From positions 1,716 through 34,611 of the forward strand of contig SUWH01000027.1 of the NCBI GenBank assembly GCA_015061605.1: DNA of 32,896 bases, written 5' to 3'. The notes beneath the pieces are model-generated. The model did not search any database, was not told the origin of the DNA, and saw only the letters and a list, made by a program, of their open reading frames with translations. The stretch is from Lentisphaerota bacterium (GTDB lineage: Bacteria > Verrucomicrobiota > Lentisphaeria > Victivallales > Victivallaceae). Positions 15,869 through 23,520 of the stretch are shown piece after piece. The position numbers and the translations under genes are program-made. Each line of letters begins with the position of its first letter. Position 1 is the first letter of the stretch.

Positions 15869-16606
15869 ATGAGATCCCGGCTGATAATCGTCAAAGAAAC
15901 CGATTCCACCAATCTGGCATTGCGCCGGGAACATCGTGATTTGCCGGATGGAACGCTTTACTGCGCTTTGAACCAGACTGCCGGACGCGGCAGACTGAAC
16001 CGCCGCTGGGTTACACCTCCAAACAGTGCGCTCTGCTGCAGTATGCTCTTTAAAAGTGTTGCTGAACCCTACCATGCCGGGGCGATCATTGCTCTGGCGG
16101 CATTGGAGGTCATCAATGATTGTCTGGGCAATGAAAAAGCGTTTTTCAAGTGGCCGAATGATATTTATATCAACTCCGACAAACTTGCGGGGATACTTTC
16201 TGAAGGCGTAATTGAAAACGGACGTTTTGCGGCCGTCATTTCCGGAGTCGGTATCAATATCAATCAGGATGCTGATACGCTTGCGCAACTGGATAACCGT
16301 GCGACTTCCATTTACTGTCAATGCGGGCATCCATACGACCTTGAAACCTTGTATTCCAAACTTTTTTCCGCCGCCTCCGGCATTTACAAACAATACTTTG
16401 CTGCGCCGGATGAAATCATTTCCCGCTGGAAAGAAGCCAACCGTCTGCGGGGCAGACTTCTTGAAGCAGTCCGTCCGGATGGCAGCGTGTTGCGGGGCAT
16501 TTTCCGGGATATTGCCCCGGACGGTGCGATGCTTATGGAATATGACAATACTCTTCACCGTTTCGATTGCGGTGACATAAAAATCACTCCCTCTTTTGAA
16601 GAATAG
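15869..16606 (+). CDS. birA: Biotin--[acetyl-CoA-carboxylase] ligase
   Basis: This is about 245 residues of a class I (single-function) biotin protein ligase without the DNA-binding domain of E. coli BirA. The catalytic core shows ETDSTN, the biotinyl-AMP loop GRGRLNRRW, KWPNDIYINSDKLAGIL with its conserved lysines, and GVGININ. A short C-terminal SH3-like domain follows. It attaches biotin to the carboxyl carrier protein in the cytoplasm. The ATG at 15869 starts four bases after the permease stop. A GTG at 15857 overlapping that stop is also possible and would add four residues. Confidence 0.92.
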   Translation: MRSRLIIVKETDSTNLALRREHRDLPDGTLYCALNQTAGRGRLNRRWVTPPNSALCCSMLFKSVAEPYHAGAIIALAALEVINDCLGNEKAFFKWPNDIYINSDKLAGILSEGVIENGRFAAVISGVGININQDADTLAQLDNRATSIYCQCGHPYDLETLYSKLFSAASGIYKQYFAAPDEIISRWKEANRLRGRLLEAVRPDGSVLRGIFRDIAPDGAMLMEYDNTLHRFDCGDIKITPSFEE

Positions 16607-16634
16607 CGTTCCCGGTCAGTCATCCTTGAGGAGG

Positions 16635-17210
16635 TCAAAGTTCCGGCAAATCGGAGTAGATGACCAGCGCGCGGGCGCGGGGGCAGTTTTCCGGAAGTTT
16701 TACCCGGTGCGGCACATTGGCTTGCATATAGACCGTGTCGCCCGGAACCAGATGTTTGCGGGTGTTGTCATCGTAGATGCAATAATCAAGTTCTCCATCG
16801 AGGAGGATGAAAAATTCTTCGGTATCGTGCATAAGAAAATCCCGTTCCGGTCCGGGGGTGTATTCGATCATAAACGGATCCATTTTCCGCCCGATCTGCC
16901 GGTGGGCGAGGGCAAGGTAGTGGATGCCGTAATTTTCCCCGGCATCGCGGTCAAAAGGTTCACCCTCGGAAAGATTGCCGAAAGAGTAGGGACGACCGGG
17001 CTGAAGATTGCCGCTGAATATCTCTTCCAGTGAAACCCCCAGAGCAGAGGAGATTTTCATTAACGCTTTAAGTGACGGAGTGATGCGGAAGTTTTCGATC
17101 TGGGAGATGAAGCCCTTGCTGAATCCGCTCTGCCGGGCGAGTGTTTCCACGGTCATGCCCTGTTTTTTTCGCAGTTCCCGGATGGTTTTTGACAGTTCAA
17201 GCAAATTCAT
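16635..17210 (-). CDS. XRE-family transcriptional regulator with cupin domain
   Basis: This 191-residue regulator has an N-terminal helix-turn-helix of the Cro/CI type (about 8-62: LRKKQGMTVETLARQSGFSK, then SQIENFRITPSLKALMKIS). A C-terminal cupin-2 barrel (about 115-185) carries HDTEEFFILLDGELDY and PGDTVYMQANVPHRVK, and the cupin His/Glu residues could bind a metal or small ligand. This layout is that of regulators such as PuuR-type repressors, whose effectors vary. Its ATG overlaps the lipoprotein stop (ATGA), so it is translated as the last gene of the ZIP operon and may regulate it. Confidence 0.9.
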   Translation of the reverse strand: MNLLELSKTIRELRKKQGMTVETLARQSGFSKGFISQIENFRITPSLKALMKISSALGVSLEEIFSGNLQPGRPYSFGNLSEGEPFDRDAGENYGIHYLALAHRQIGRKMDPFMIEYTPGPERDFLMHDTEEFFILLDGELDYCIYDDNTRKHLVPGDTVYMQANVPHRVKLPENCPRARALVIYSDLPEL

Positions 17211-17950
17211 AGATCGGTGTCCTCTTTGATTTTTCTGCCGTTGACATCGGCGTAAAGTTCATATTTTGTGTCACAAATCCTGCGGTAGCATATCGGAAAA
17301 TCCGGGGCATCCTGAAGATAAGAGCCGTTCCACTTTGGAGTGTTGGCAGAATTTTTCTGTAAATGTTCCAGTTTTTCAGGGTATATTCCGGTATCCAGTT
17401 TGTGTTCTTCCAGAGCCTGTGCGATCAGCAGGATATTCTGTTTGGTATTCTGCTGTTTGCGTACGGCTTCAAACTTCGCAGTCTGTTTGATCTTTCCGGC
17501 TTGTTCTGCCAGTTTGCAATTGATTATTTCCAGTGAAACGGCCTGCGGTCCCAGATGAAATGCGCGGTAAAGTTTCAGTACTGTTCCCCGGAGAGCAGCA
17601 GTAAGAGTATCGCCGGAATTTTGAAATTTTCCCTCCGGGATATGGAAAATTTTTTCTGTCTGCTTGCGTGCGGACTCCAAGGCATCTGTTGACCCCGGGA
17701 TGTTTTCCATGTCAAGCACCATGCGGAAAATTTTGTGGTCAAACGGAGTGACCTCCACCGACAAACGGTCAAAGCCCTCCGGCAGTTCGGTGTCAATGGT
17801 AAAGAGTTCTCCCTCGCCGTTGCGCGGGGTGTGTACTTCGCCCATTGCCGCTTTGCCGATGCGGTCCAAGGTTGATGGGGCGGCAGGCTTACAACCGGAA
17901 AGCATGATGATTCCGATAATAAACAGTGGCAGAAAAGATTTCCCTGTCAC
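17207..17950 (-). CDS. Lipoprotein with pseudopilin-like C-terminal domain
   Basis: This is a 247-residue protein with a lipobox (LSGC, Cys20), so it should be acylated and anchored in a membrane. The middle has no family I recognise. The last 75 residues resemble the globular part of type II secretion major pseudopilin GspG: a helix ending ALEEHKLDTGIYPEKLEHLQ, then PKWNGSYLQDAPDF, then a strand KYELYADVNGRKI. In GspG the same order runs YPT, GPYL and a C-terminal SxGADG-type loop. Here the prepilin helix is replaced by a lipid anchor. It overlaps the transporter gene by ATGA upstream and the regulator gene by ATGA downstream. The role is unknown. Confidence 0.72.
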   Translation of the reverse strand: MTGKSFLPLFIIGIIMLSGCKPAAPSTLDRIGKAAMGEVHTPRNGEGELFTIDTELPEGFDRLSVEVTPFDHKIFRMVLDMENIPGSTDALESARKQTEKIFHIPEGKFQNSGDTLTAALRGTVLKLYRAFHLGPQAVSLEIINCKLAEQAGKIKQTAKFEAVRKQQNTKQNILLIAQALEEHKLDTGIYPEKLEHLQKNSANTPKWNGSYLQDAPDFPICYRRICDTKYELYADVNGRKIKEDTDL

Positions 17951-18735
17951 AGCAGCACCACCGACATCAGTATCATTCCGGAGATCAATCCGTAAATGGC
18001 AAGGTGGTGTTCACCGTATTCGCGTGCCAGCGGGAGCAGTTCATCAAAGGTGATAAAGACCATGATCCCGGCGACGGCGGCAAAAATCAGCATCAGCAAG
18101 GTCTGCGTGAGGAACGGCAGAAAGAGGAAATAGGCGAACAATGCCCCCAGCGGTTCGGACAATCCGGAAACGAACGACCAGAAAAAAGCCTTGCGTTTGC
18201 TTCCGGTGGCATGGTAGATCGGTACCGAAACGGTTATGCCCTCCGGGATATTGTGGATCGCCACAGCCAGCGCTGTAAAGATTCCGGTTTCCGGAGTCAT
18301 CATGCCGGTCATGAATACCGCCATGCCTTCGGGGAAGTTGTGTATGGCGATGGCAAGCGCAAAAATCATACCGCTGCGGAAAATTTTCCGTCTTTGCGCC
18401 CGGCGGCTCATCGCTTCGATGGGGCGCATTTCGTGCGGGTTCCGTGATTCGGGGATCAGCCGGTCGATGAGCAGCGCCAGGAACATCCCGCCGAAAAAGG
18501 CACCGATAGCCCATAAGCCGCCGATTTTGCCATTGTTTTCTATAAGTTTCAACCTGGCATCGGAAAAGAGTTCGATAAAGGAGATGTAAATCATCACCCC
18601 TCCGGAAAATCCCAGCGAAAGCGAAAGTATCCGTTTGTTTGAATGTTTGAAAAAAAAGGCAATACAACTGCCGATCCCGGTGGCAAGTCCTGCCAATCCG
18701 GACAAAATGAATGCACACAGCAACTGATTATTCAT
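17947..18735 (-). CDS. zupT: ZIP-family divalent metal transporter
   Basis: This is a 262-residue membrane protein with eight predicted helices and a charged loop after helix 3 (SRNPHEMRPIEAMSRRAQRR). The two metal-site motifs are HNFPEG and HNIPEG, in helices 4 and 5, exactly as in ZupT, which imports zinc, iron and manganese through the inner membrane. I chose the ATG at 18735 because AAGGAG lies eight bases upstream; a TTG two codons earlier is too close to it. It is the first gene of a three-gene operon joined by four-base overlaps. Confidence 0.93.
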   Translation of the reverse strand: MNNQLLCAFILSGLAGLATGIGSCIAFFFKHSNKRILSLSLGFSGGVMIYISFIELFSDARLKLIENNGKIGGLWAIGAFFGGMFLALLIDRLIPESRNPHEMRPIEAMSRRAQRRKIFRSGMIFALAIAIHNFPEGMAVFMTGMMTPETGIFTALAVAIHNIPEGITVSVPIYHATGSKRKAFFWSFVSGLSEPLGALFAYFLFLPFLTQTLLMLIFAAVAGIMVFITFDELLPLAREYGEHHLAIYGLISGMILMSVVLL

Positions 18736-18759
18736 GGTCAACGCTCCTTACATCCTGAT

Positions 18760-18788
18760 AATTTAACCCTTTAAACTGATTTTTTCAA
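18760..18788 (-). promoter_or_regulatory. Probable promoter of the zupT operon
   Basis: Minus-strand TTGAAA (18788-18783), a 17-base spacer and TAAATT (18765-18760), 25 bases before the ATG. Confidence 0.6.
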
Positions 18789-18808
18789 CAAATAATTTGA
18801 TTTTTTTC

Positions 18809-18846
18809 TTGAAATATCCGGATTAAGATGTAAATTGTCATGACAA
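18809..18846 (+). promoter_or_regulatory. Probable promoter of the DUF89 gene with small palindrome
   Basis: TTGAAA (18809-18814), a 16-base spacer and TAAATT (18831-18836). The perfect palindrome TTGTCATGACAA (18835-18846) lies at the presumed start of transcription and could be an operator. Confidence 0.5.
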
Positions 18847-18875
18847 CACACACTATATGGAGAATATCATCTTAA

Positions 18876-19745
18876 ATGCTTATTCAGTTTGACTGCTGTG
18901 ACTGCATAATGAAACAGACGCTTCAAATGGCGCGGGATTTGAGTCCGCTTCCGGAGAAGCGGTGGGAGTTTTTCGGGGAATTTCTGAAAATTTTTCAGAA
19001 ACTTCACGGTATTGCTTCGCCTCCGGAGCTGGCGGCGGAATATTTTGAACTCTATAAGAAAATGAGCGGCATTGAAGACGGTTTTGAGGTGATCAAACGC
19101 CGTTCCACCGAATTGGGGCGCGCGCTCTATGATGAATTGGAAACTCTCTGTCTTGCTTCCGGAAACGATGCATTCATCAACCGGGTCAAACTTGCCGTCA
19201 GCGGCAATATGATCGATTACGGGGTGAATCCGGATTTCGACCTTGCCTGTGCCGAAAAACATATCCGGGAAGTGCTTGAACTTCCCTGTGACACCGCGGC
19301 TCTGGATGATTTGAAATGCCGTATCGGAAAGGCGGAAAGCATTCTTTATATTCTGGACAATTGCGGCGAAGCTGTCCTTGACCGGCTGCTGCTGGAAACG
19401 ATGAAAGACAAGGTCACCATCGGTGTCCGCGGCAAACCCATACTCAACGATATGACCCGTAAAGAGCTTGCCGCTTCGGCATTGGATGATTTTCCGGTGA
19501 TCGATACCGGGTGCAATGCGCCGGGGGCGCCGTTGCGGCTGATCTCTCCGGAGTTCCGGCACAAGATGGAGAGTGTCGATCTGGTGATTGCCAAAGGGCA
19601 GGGGAATTTTGAATCTCTGGAAGGTTTCTTTACTGCAAGACCGGTATATTTTCTTTTCCGGGCAAAGTGTCCGGTGATCCAGGAGTATCTTGGTGTCAGC
19701 TTCGGTTCATTGCAGATACAGGGCAGAAATTTGACGGTCAAATAA
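18876..19745 (+). CDS. DUF89 / ARMT1-like family protein (metal-dependent phosphatase fold)
   Basis: This 289-residue protein belongs to the DUF89 family. It starts with the Cys-rich CCDCIMKQTLQMAR segment (CxxC before an xQ helix), and later has ILDNCGEAVLDRLLLE, a DTGCNAPGAPL loop, and IAKGQGNFESLEGF, the Asp/Asn residues that bind the metal ion. Family members act as damage-control phosphatases on sugar phosphates and related side products; the bacterial substrates are not settled. The protease gene follows after 21 bases. The spacing from GGAG to the ATG is long (14 bases), so expression may be modest. Confidence 0.87.
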   Translation: MLIQFDCCDCIMKQTLQMARDLSPLPEKRWEFFGEFLKIFQKLHGIASPPELAAEYFELYKKMSGIEDGFEVIKRRSTELGRALYDELETLCLASGNDAFINRVKLAVSGNMIDYGVNPDFDLACAEKHIREVLELPCDTAALDDLKCRIGKAESILYILDNCGEAVLDRLLLETMKDKVTIGVRGKPILNDMTRKELAASALDDFPVIDTGCNAPGAPLRLISPEFRHKMESVDLVIAKGQGNFESLEGFFTARPVYFLFRAKCPVIQEYLGVSFGSLQIQGRNLTVK

Positions 19746-19766
19746 TTCTACAAGAGGAATTTTACG

Positions 19767-21809
19767 ATGAAAAAATTACTTTTTTTACTGTTTTTTGCCG
19801 CATTATGGCTTCACGGTGCGCCGCAGGCTCAATATACTTCTGATGATTTCCGCCGGATCAGTGCCATGCTGGCGCAGGTTCTGGATAAAAATCACTATTC
19901 CGATGTCCGTATGTCCGATGAATTATCCTGCCGGATATTTGACAACTTCATCGATGACCTTGATCCGGAACGGATATTTTTCTGTGAGGATGATCTCAAG
20001 CCGCTTGCCCATGAACGGCTGCTGACCGGTTACCGTTTGCAGCAGGGAGAATATTCTCTGGCGTTCCGGGTCTATGAACTTTTCCGCAAACGTTATGCCG
20101 AATACCGGGAATTTTCCGGGAAATTTCTTGCCGGTAAGATAGATTTTTCCCAAAATGAGAGTTATTCAGTCAACCGCCGCCGGGAACCCAGAAGCCGGAA
20201 TCGTCAGGAATTGACCTCCCTCTGGAGCAAGTACCTCAAGCATCAGCTGCTGATATATAAGCTTATGGAACTCAATGATACACCGGAAAAAAAGGGAAAT
20301 GCGGATGCGGGAAATAAAAAAGTTACTGTTCCCGCTCCGGAAAAACGCATCCTTCAGCGGCAGCGCGACTTCGGCAATGCGATCGAAAAGCGCGAAAAAA
20401 TCGATATCCTCGGTATATTGCTCAATGCCATGGCGACCACTTACGGCGCGCATTCCAGTTACCAGCCGCCCAAAGCGAGCGAAGATTTTGATATCCACAT
20501 GTCGCTTTCGCTCATCGGTATCGGAGCGACCCTCACCAGCGAAAACGGTTACATCAAGATAGTCGAACTCGTCCCCGGCGGTCCCGCCGCCCGCAGCGGT
20601 AAACTCAAAGTAAATGACCGTCTGATCCGGGTCACCCAGGAAAACGGAGAAAGTACCGACCTTATCGATATGCCGGTTTCGCAGGCAGTCACCTTTATCC
20701 GGGGAGAGAAGGGGTCGAAAGTCACCATCGATGTACTTTCCGGAGAAGCGGGAAATGTTTCAAAGGTAACGCTGGTGCGTGAGAAGATCAATCTGGAGGA
20801 AAGTGCCGCTAAAGGCGATATCCGGGAGATCCGTCACAGCAACGGCAAAGTGCTTAAAGTCGGGGTCATAACTCTGCCGGGGTTCTATATGAATTTCAGT
20901 GAAGCTGCCAGCGGAAACTCTGCCGCCCGCCGCGCCAGTACCGATGTGAGAAATATTCTGGAACGCTTCAATAAGGCGAAAGTTGATTCCGTTCTTTTTG
21001 ATTTGCGGCGCAACGGCGGCGGCAGTCTGCCCGATGCGATCATTATGGCTGGATTGTTTATGAAAGGCGGGCCGGTGGTCAGAGTCAAAGGAAAAGAGAG
21101 CTCAAATTTGTATGGCGATGATGATAAGAAGATCGTCTATTCCGGGCCGCTGGTGGTTCTGACCAGTAAACTCTCTGCTTCGGCGGCGGAGATATTTTCG
21201 GCGGCGCTGCGGGATTCCGGACGGGCGGTAATGGTCGGAGACAGCCGGACATTCGGCAAAAGTACCGTGCTGAATGTGGAAGATCTGACTCCGTATAATT
21301 CACTTTTCCGCAGGATCAATGCCGGGACGGTCATTTTTGAGTCGGCGATGTTCTACCGCATCACCGGTTGTTCGGTTCAGCAGCTCGGGGTCCAGCCGGA
21401 TATTCTGCTGCCGTCACTTACCGAAGAGATGGAAGTCGGCGAAATGTATTATGACAACCATCTGCCGTGGGATCAGACAACGCCGGCTTCGTACAAGGCA
21501 TTTGATCCCGGAATGAAGAACAAGATCGCTGTATTGAAAACAAATTCTGCCAAACGCATCGCCGCTTCCCCGGAATACGGCAAACTGCTCCGGCAAATTG
21601 AATTGTACCGCAAAATACGCAACCGCAAGAGTGTTTCACTCAACGAAACACAGCGCCGGAAAGAGTACGCCGCCGAAAAGCAGCTTATTGAAGAGACCGA
21701 AAAAATCATGGAGGAATCCGGCACTTCCGTGTCCGGTAAAGATAAGAGATCCTCTGATCCGGTGCTTGCCGAAGCGGTCAATATCGCCGCAGATCTTTCG
21801 CAGTTGTAA
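19767..21809 (+). CDS. prc: Tail-specific / C-terminal processing protease (S41, Prc type)
   Basis: This is a 680-residue periplasmic protease. A signal peptide (about 1-19) is followed by the Tsp N-terminal domain (about 25-230, with DNFIDDLDPERIFFCEDDL), a PDZ domain (about 240-330, GIGATLTSENGYIKIVELVPGGPAARSG-like) and the S41 core. The catalytic dyad is Ser472 in SASAAEIF and Lys498 in TFGKST. A C-terminal helical extension of about 130 residues makes it Prc-sized, not CtpA-sized. Prc trims proteins from their C-termini and processes envelope proteins. GAGG precedes the ATG. It may be cotranscribed with the DUF89 gene. Confidence 0.92.
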   Translation: MKKLLFLLFFAALWLHGAPQAQYTSDDFRRISAMLAQVLDKNHYSDVRMSDELSCRIFDNFIDDLDPERIFFCEDDLKPLAHERLLTGYRLQQGEYSLAFRVYELFRKRYAEYREFSGKFLAGKIDFSQNESYSVNRRREPRSRNRQELTSLWSKYLKHQLLIYKLMELNDTPEKKGNADAGNKKVTVPAPEKRILQRQRDFGNAIEKREKIDILGILLNAMATTYGAHSSYQPPKASEDFDIHMSLSLIGIGATLTSENGYIKIVELVPGGPAARSGKLKVNDRLIRVTQENGESTDLIDMPVSQAVTFIRGEKGSKVTIDVLSGEAGNVSKVTLVREKINLEESAAKGDIREIRHSNGKVLKVGVITLPGFYMNFSEAASGNSAARRASTDVRNILERFNKAKVDSVLFDLRRNGGGSLPDAIIMAGLFMKGGPVVRVKGKESSNLYGDDDKKIVYSGPLVVLTSKLSASAAEIFSAALRDSGRAVMVGDSRTFGKSTVLNVEDLTPYNSLFRRINAGTVIFESAMFYRITGCSVQQLGVQPDILLPSLTEEMEVGEMYYDNHLPWDQTTPASYKAFDPGMKNKIAVLKTNSAKRIAASPEYGKLLRQIELYRKIRNRKSVSLNETQRRKEYAAEKQLIEETEKIMEESGTSVSGKDKRSSDPVLAEAVNIAADLSQL

Positions 21810-21830
21810 TGTACGGCAGGGCAGGGGGGA

Positions 21831-22016
21831 TTTGGCTCGTTGAGGTCGGACAAGTCGGACTGGTCGGACTTGTCGGACGAGCGGCAATACACACCATGCG
21901 GCACTCGCCGACATAAAGACAATGGGCGATCTGCTGTCCGTTATCGTCCGTTTAAGTCCGTATCTGTCCGTTAGACGACATCGCTCCATGTGGCACATTG
22001 CCCGTGCGCCAGCCCA
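21831..22016 (+). repeat. GTCCG-rich repeat, copy 1
   Basis: This begins the 695-base region between prc and the next pseudopilin gene, which otherwise holds only the promoter of that gene. The unit runs from TTTGGCTCGTTGAGG to CGTGCGCCAGCCC. It contains four GTCGGACNN microrepeats with a 9-base period, a constant middle (ATGCGGCACTCGCCGACATA and GACAATGGGCGATCTGCT), four GTCCGT microrepeats with a 10-base period, and a constant end (AGACGACATCGCTCCATG). The two microrepeat blocks are mutually complementary (CGGAC with GTCCG), so a transcript would fold into a long imperfect hairpin. Confidence 0.85.
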
Positions 22017-22017
22017 C

Positions 22018-22109
22018 TGGTCGGACGTGTCGGACGAGCGGCAATACACACCATGCGGCACTCGCCAGCCCAAAGACAATTGGCGATCTGCTGTCCGTTA
22101 TCGTCCGTC
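22018..22109 (+). repeat. GTCCG-rich repeat, copy 2 (short)
   Basis: A shortened copy with only two GTCGGAC and two GTCCGT microrepeats. Both constant ends (TTTGGCTCGTTG and the AGACGACATCGC end) are missing. Confidence 0.8.
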
Positions 22110-22114
22110 GCTGA

Positions 22115-22320
22115 TTTGGCACGTTGAGTCGGACGTGTCGGACTGGTCAGACTTGTCGGACGCGCGGCAAAACTGACTATGCGGCATCCGCCGACATAAA
22201 GACAATGGGCGATCTGCTGTCCGTTATCGTCCGTTTAAGTCCGTATCTGTCCGTATTTGTCCGTTAGACGACATCGCTCCATGTGGCACATTGCACGTGC
22301 GCCAGCCCCCACCCGGCGTG
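22115..22320 (+). repeat. GTCCG-rich repeat, copy 3
   Basis: A full-length copy from TTTGGCACGTTGAG to GCGCCAGCCCCCACC, with four GTCGGAC-type units (one changed to GTCAGAC) and five GTCCGT units. It lies in inverted orientation to copy 4 at 23211-23405, with the pseudopilin gene between them. Confidence 0.85.
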
Positions 22321-22398
22321 ATAGAGACAATTGGTACTGTTAAATATTTCACATTGTAAAAAGTTTTAGAAAAAGTATTTTAATTTTCAAAAAAGGTG

Positions 22399-22427
22399 TT
22401 CAGAGTTTACCGCTTTATATGTATAAT
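22399..22427 (+). promoter_or_regulatory. Promoter of the pseudopilin gene at 22505
   Basis: TTCAGA (22399-22404), a 17-base spacer and a consensus TATAAT (22422-22427). A 78-base leader separates it from the ATG. Confidence 0.7.
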
Positions 22428-22434
22428 AGAGCCG

Positions 22435-22454
22435 TGTCAAAGATGATTTTGACA
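22435..22454 (+). promoter_or_regulatory. Stem-loop or operator at the transcription start of the pseudopilin gene
   Basis: TGTCAAA and TTTGACA form perfect seven-base arms around GATGAT, beginning eight bases after the -10 box. It could be a 5' stabilising hairpin of the mRNA or a dyad operator. Confidence 0.5.
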
Positions 22455-22504
22455 ATGTAAATGCACATGGGTTGTGTGCGTAATATAAAGAAAGGAATAA
22501 AAAA

Positions 22505-23140
22505 ATGAAAAAAACCCGTGGTTTTACCCTCATCGAGCTGCTGGTCGTGATCGCGATCATCGCTATCCTCGCCGCCATGCTGCTCCCCGCCCTTCAGACT
22601 GCCCGTGAACGCGGCCGTCGCGGAAGCTGCATCAGCAACCTGAAACAGATCGGTACCGCCCTGATTCAGTATGCTCAGGACAACCGTGAAAAAATGCCTG
22701 CTGGCAACTGCCGTCAGAGCAGCACCACCGCTACCGCGCGCAACGTCGAACTCGCTACCGCCAAATGCATCGAAGGTTTCAACGTCCTGATCGGTCATGA
22801 ATACCTCTCCGATTACGGTGTTTATGTCTGCCCGAGCAGCACCGCCACTACCGGTACCGGTGCCGAAGGTTCTCTGACTGTCACTGGCGGTACTGTCAAC
22901 GTTTCCTATGGTTACATCCCGGGCTACATCGCCGGTAACAACGGTTCTGAATCCGCTATCGCCGCCGACTTCGACGGAACCAACTGTGGTGATGCCAAGA
23001 CCAGCCACACCAACTATGGTAACATCCTCTTCGCCGACGGATCCAGCCGTGGTTTCAACGGTCAGAAGTGGTTCACCAAACCCAACACCGGTTTTGTTAC
23101 TACTGCTGGCACGATCCCCTTCAACACGCTCGAAAACTAA
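22505..23140 (+). CDS. Type II secretion pseudopilin, probably abundant
   Basis: This is a 211-residue protein. It has a short basic leader MKKTRG with the normal Gly before the cleavage site, then [24 protein letters not shown]. The soluble domain is rich in Thr, Ser, Asn and Gly and ends with the family's H-x9-DG motif ([12 protein letters not shown]). It should be processed by prepilin peptidase and assemble in the secretion pseudopilus. Signs of strong expression are a consensus -10, an AAAGGA Shine-Dalgarno, codons strongly biased to CTG, ATC, AAC, GGT and CGT compared with neighbouring genes, and a strong terminator. It stands alone, is flanked by inverted GTCCG-rich repeats, and lacks the palindromic leader repeat of the other two pseudopilin genes. 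Confidence 0.92.
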   Translation: MKKTRGFTLIELLVVIAIIAILAAMLLPALQTARERGRRGSCISNLKQIGTALIQYAQDNREKMPAGNCRQSSTTATARNVELATAKCIEGFNVLIGHEYLSDYGVYVCPSSTATTGTGAEGSLTVTGGTVNVSYGYIPGYIAGNNGSESAIAADFDGTNCGDAKTSHTNYGNILFADGSSRGFNGQKWFTKPNTGFVTTAGTIPFNTLEN

Positions 23141-23160
23141 TCGGTATTGTTGAGAATCGA

Positions 23161-23195
23161 AAAAGCGCGATGCGAAAGCACCGCGCTTTTTTTTT
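23161..23195 (+). terminator. Rho-independent terminator of the pseudopilin gene
   Basis: AAAAGCGCG and CGCGCTTTT arms, an inner TGC/GCA stem closed by a GAAA tetraloop, then a run of nine T. Confidence 0.93.
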
Positions 23196-23210
23196 GCACC
23201 TGTCTGCTGT

Positions 23211-23405
23211 GGGCTGGCGCACGTGCGGAGAGCCTCATGGAGCGATGTCGTCTAACGGACAAATACGGACAAATACGGACGATAACGGACGATAACGGAC
23301 AACAGATCGCCCATTGTCTTTATGTCGGCGAGTGCCGCATGGTATGTTTTGCCGCGCGTCCGACACGTCCGACCAGTCCGACTTGTCCGACCTCAACGAG
23401 CCAAA
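23211..23405 (-). repeat. GTCCG-rich repeat, copy 4 (inverted)
   Basis: The same unit as copies 1 and 3 but on the other strand, running from GGGCTGGCGCACGTGCGGAG to GTTGAGG complement ending at 23405. It has five GTCCGT-type and four GTCGGAC-type microrepeats. It occupies most of the 374-base gap between the pseudopilin gene and the next CDS. Confidence 0.85.
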
Positions 23406-23473
23406 CCATCAACGGACGACAGACCGCTCTGTTTTGCCGGCGATCACTGTACTGCAAACCGGAGCGCGCTCCT

Positions 23474-23520
23474 GTCAGTTACCGTTATCCACCGTCAGTT
23501 GCCGTTGGTTGCGGTCAGTT
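23474..23520. repeat. 20-bp tandem degenerate repeat reaching into a stop codon
   Basis: GTCAGTT recurs at 23474, 23494 and 23514, exactly 20 bases apart, and CCGTT follows it in the first two. The third unit contains the stop codon and last Asn codon of the minus-strand gene that ends at 23515. Confidence 0.6.

Noticed and set aside
21922..22176. An 84-residue open frame and others rich in Ser-Asp or Arg-Pro across the GTCCG repeats.
   Set aside because: They arise from the microrepeats read as codons, lack ribosome sites and are not kept between copies.
21831..22320. CRISPR array, because of short regularly spaced repeats (GTCGGAC and GTCCGT).
   Set aside because: Repeats are 6-7 bases with spacers of 2-4 bases, and there are no cas genes. 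The regularity is that of microsatellite-like blocks.
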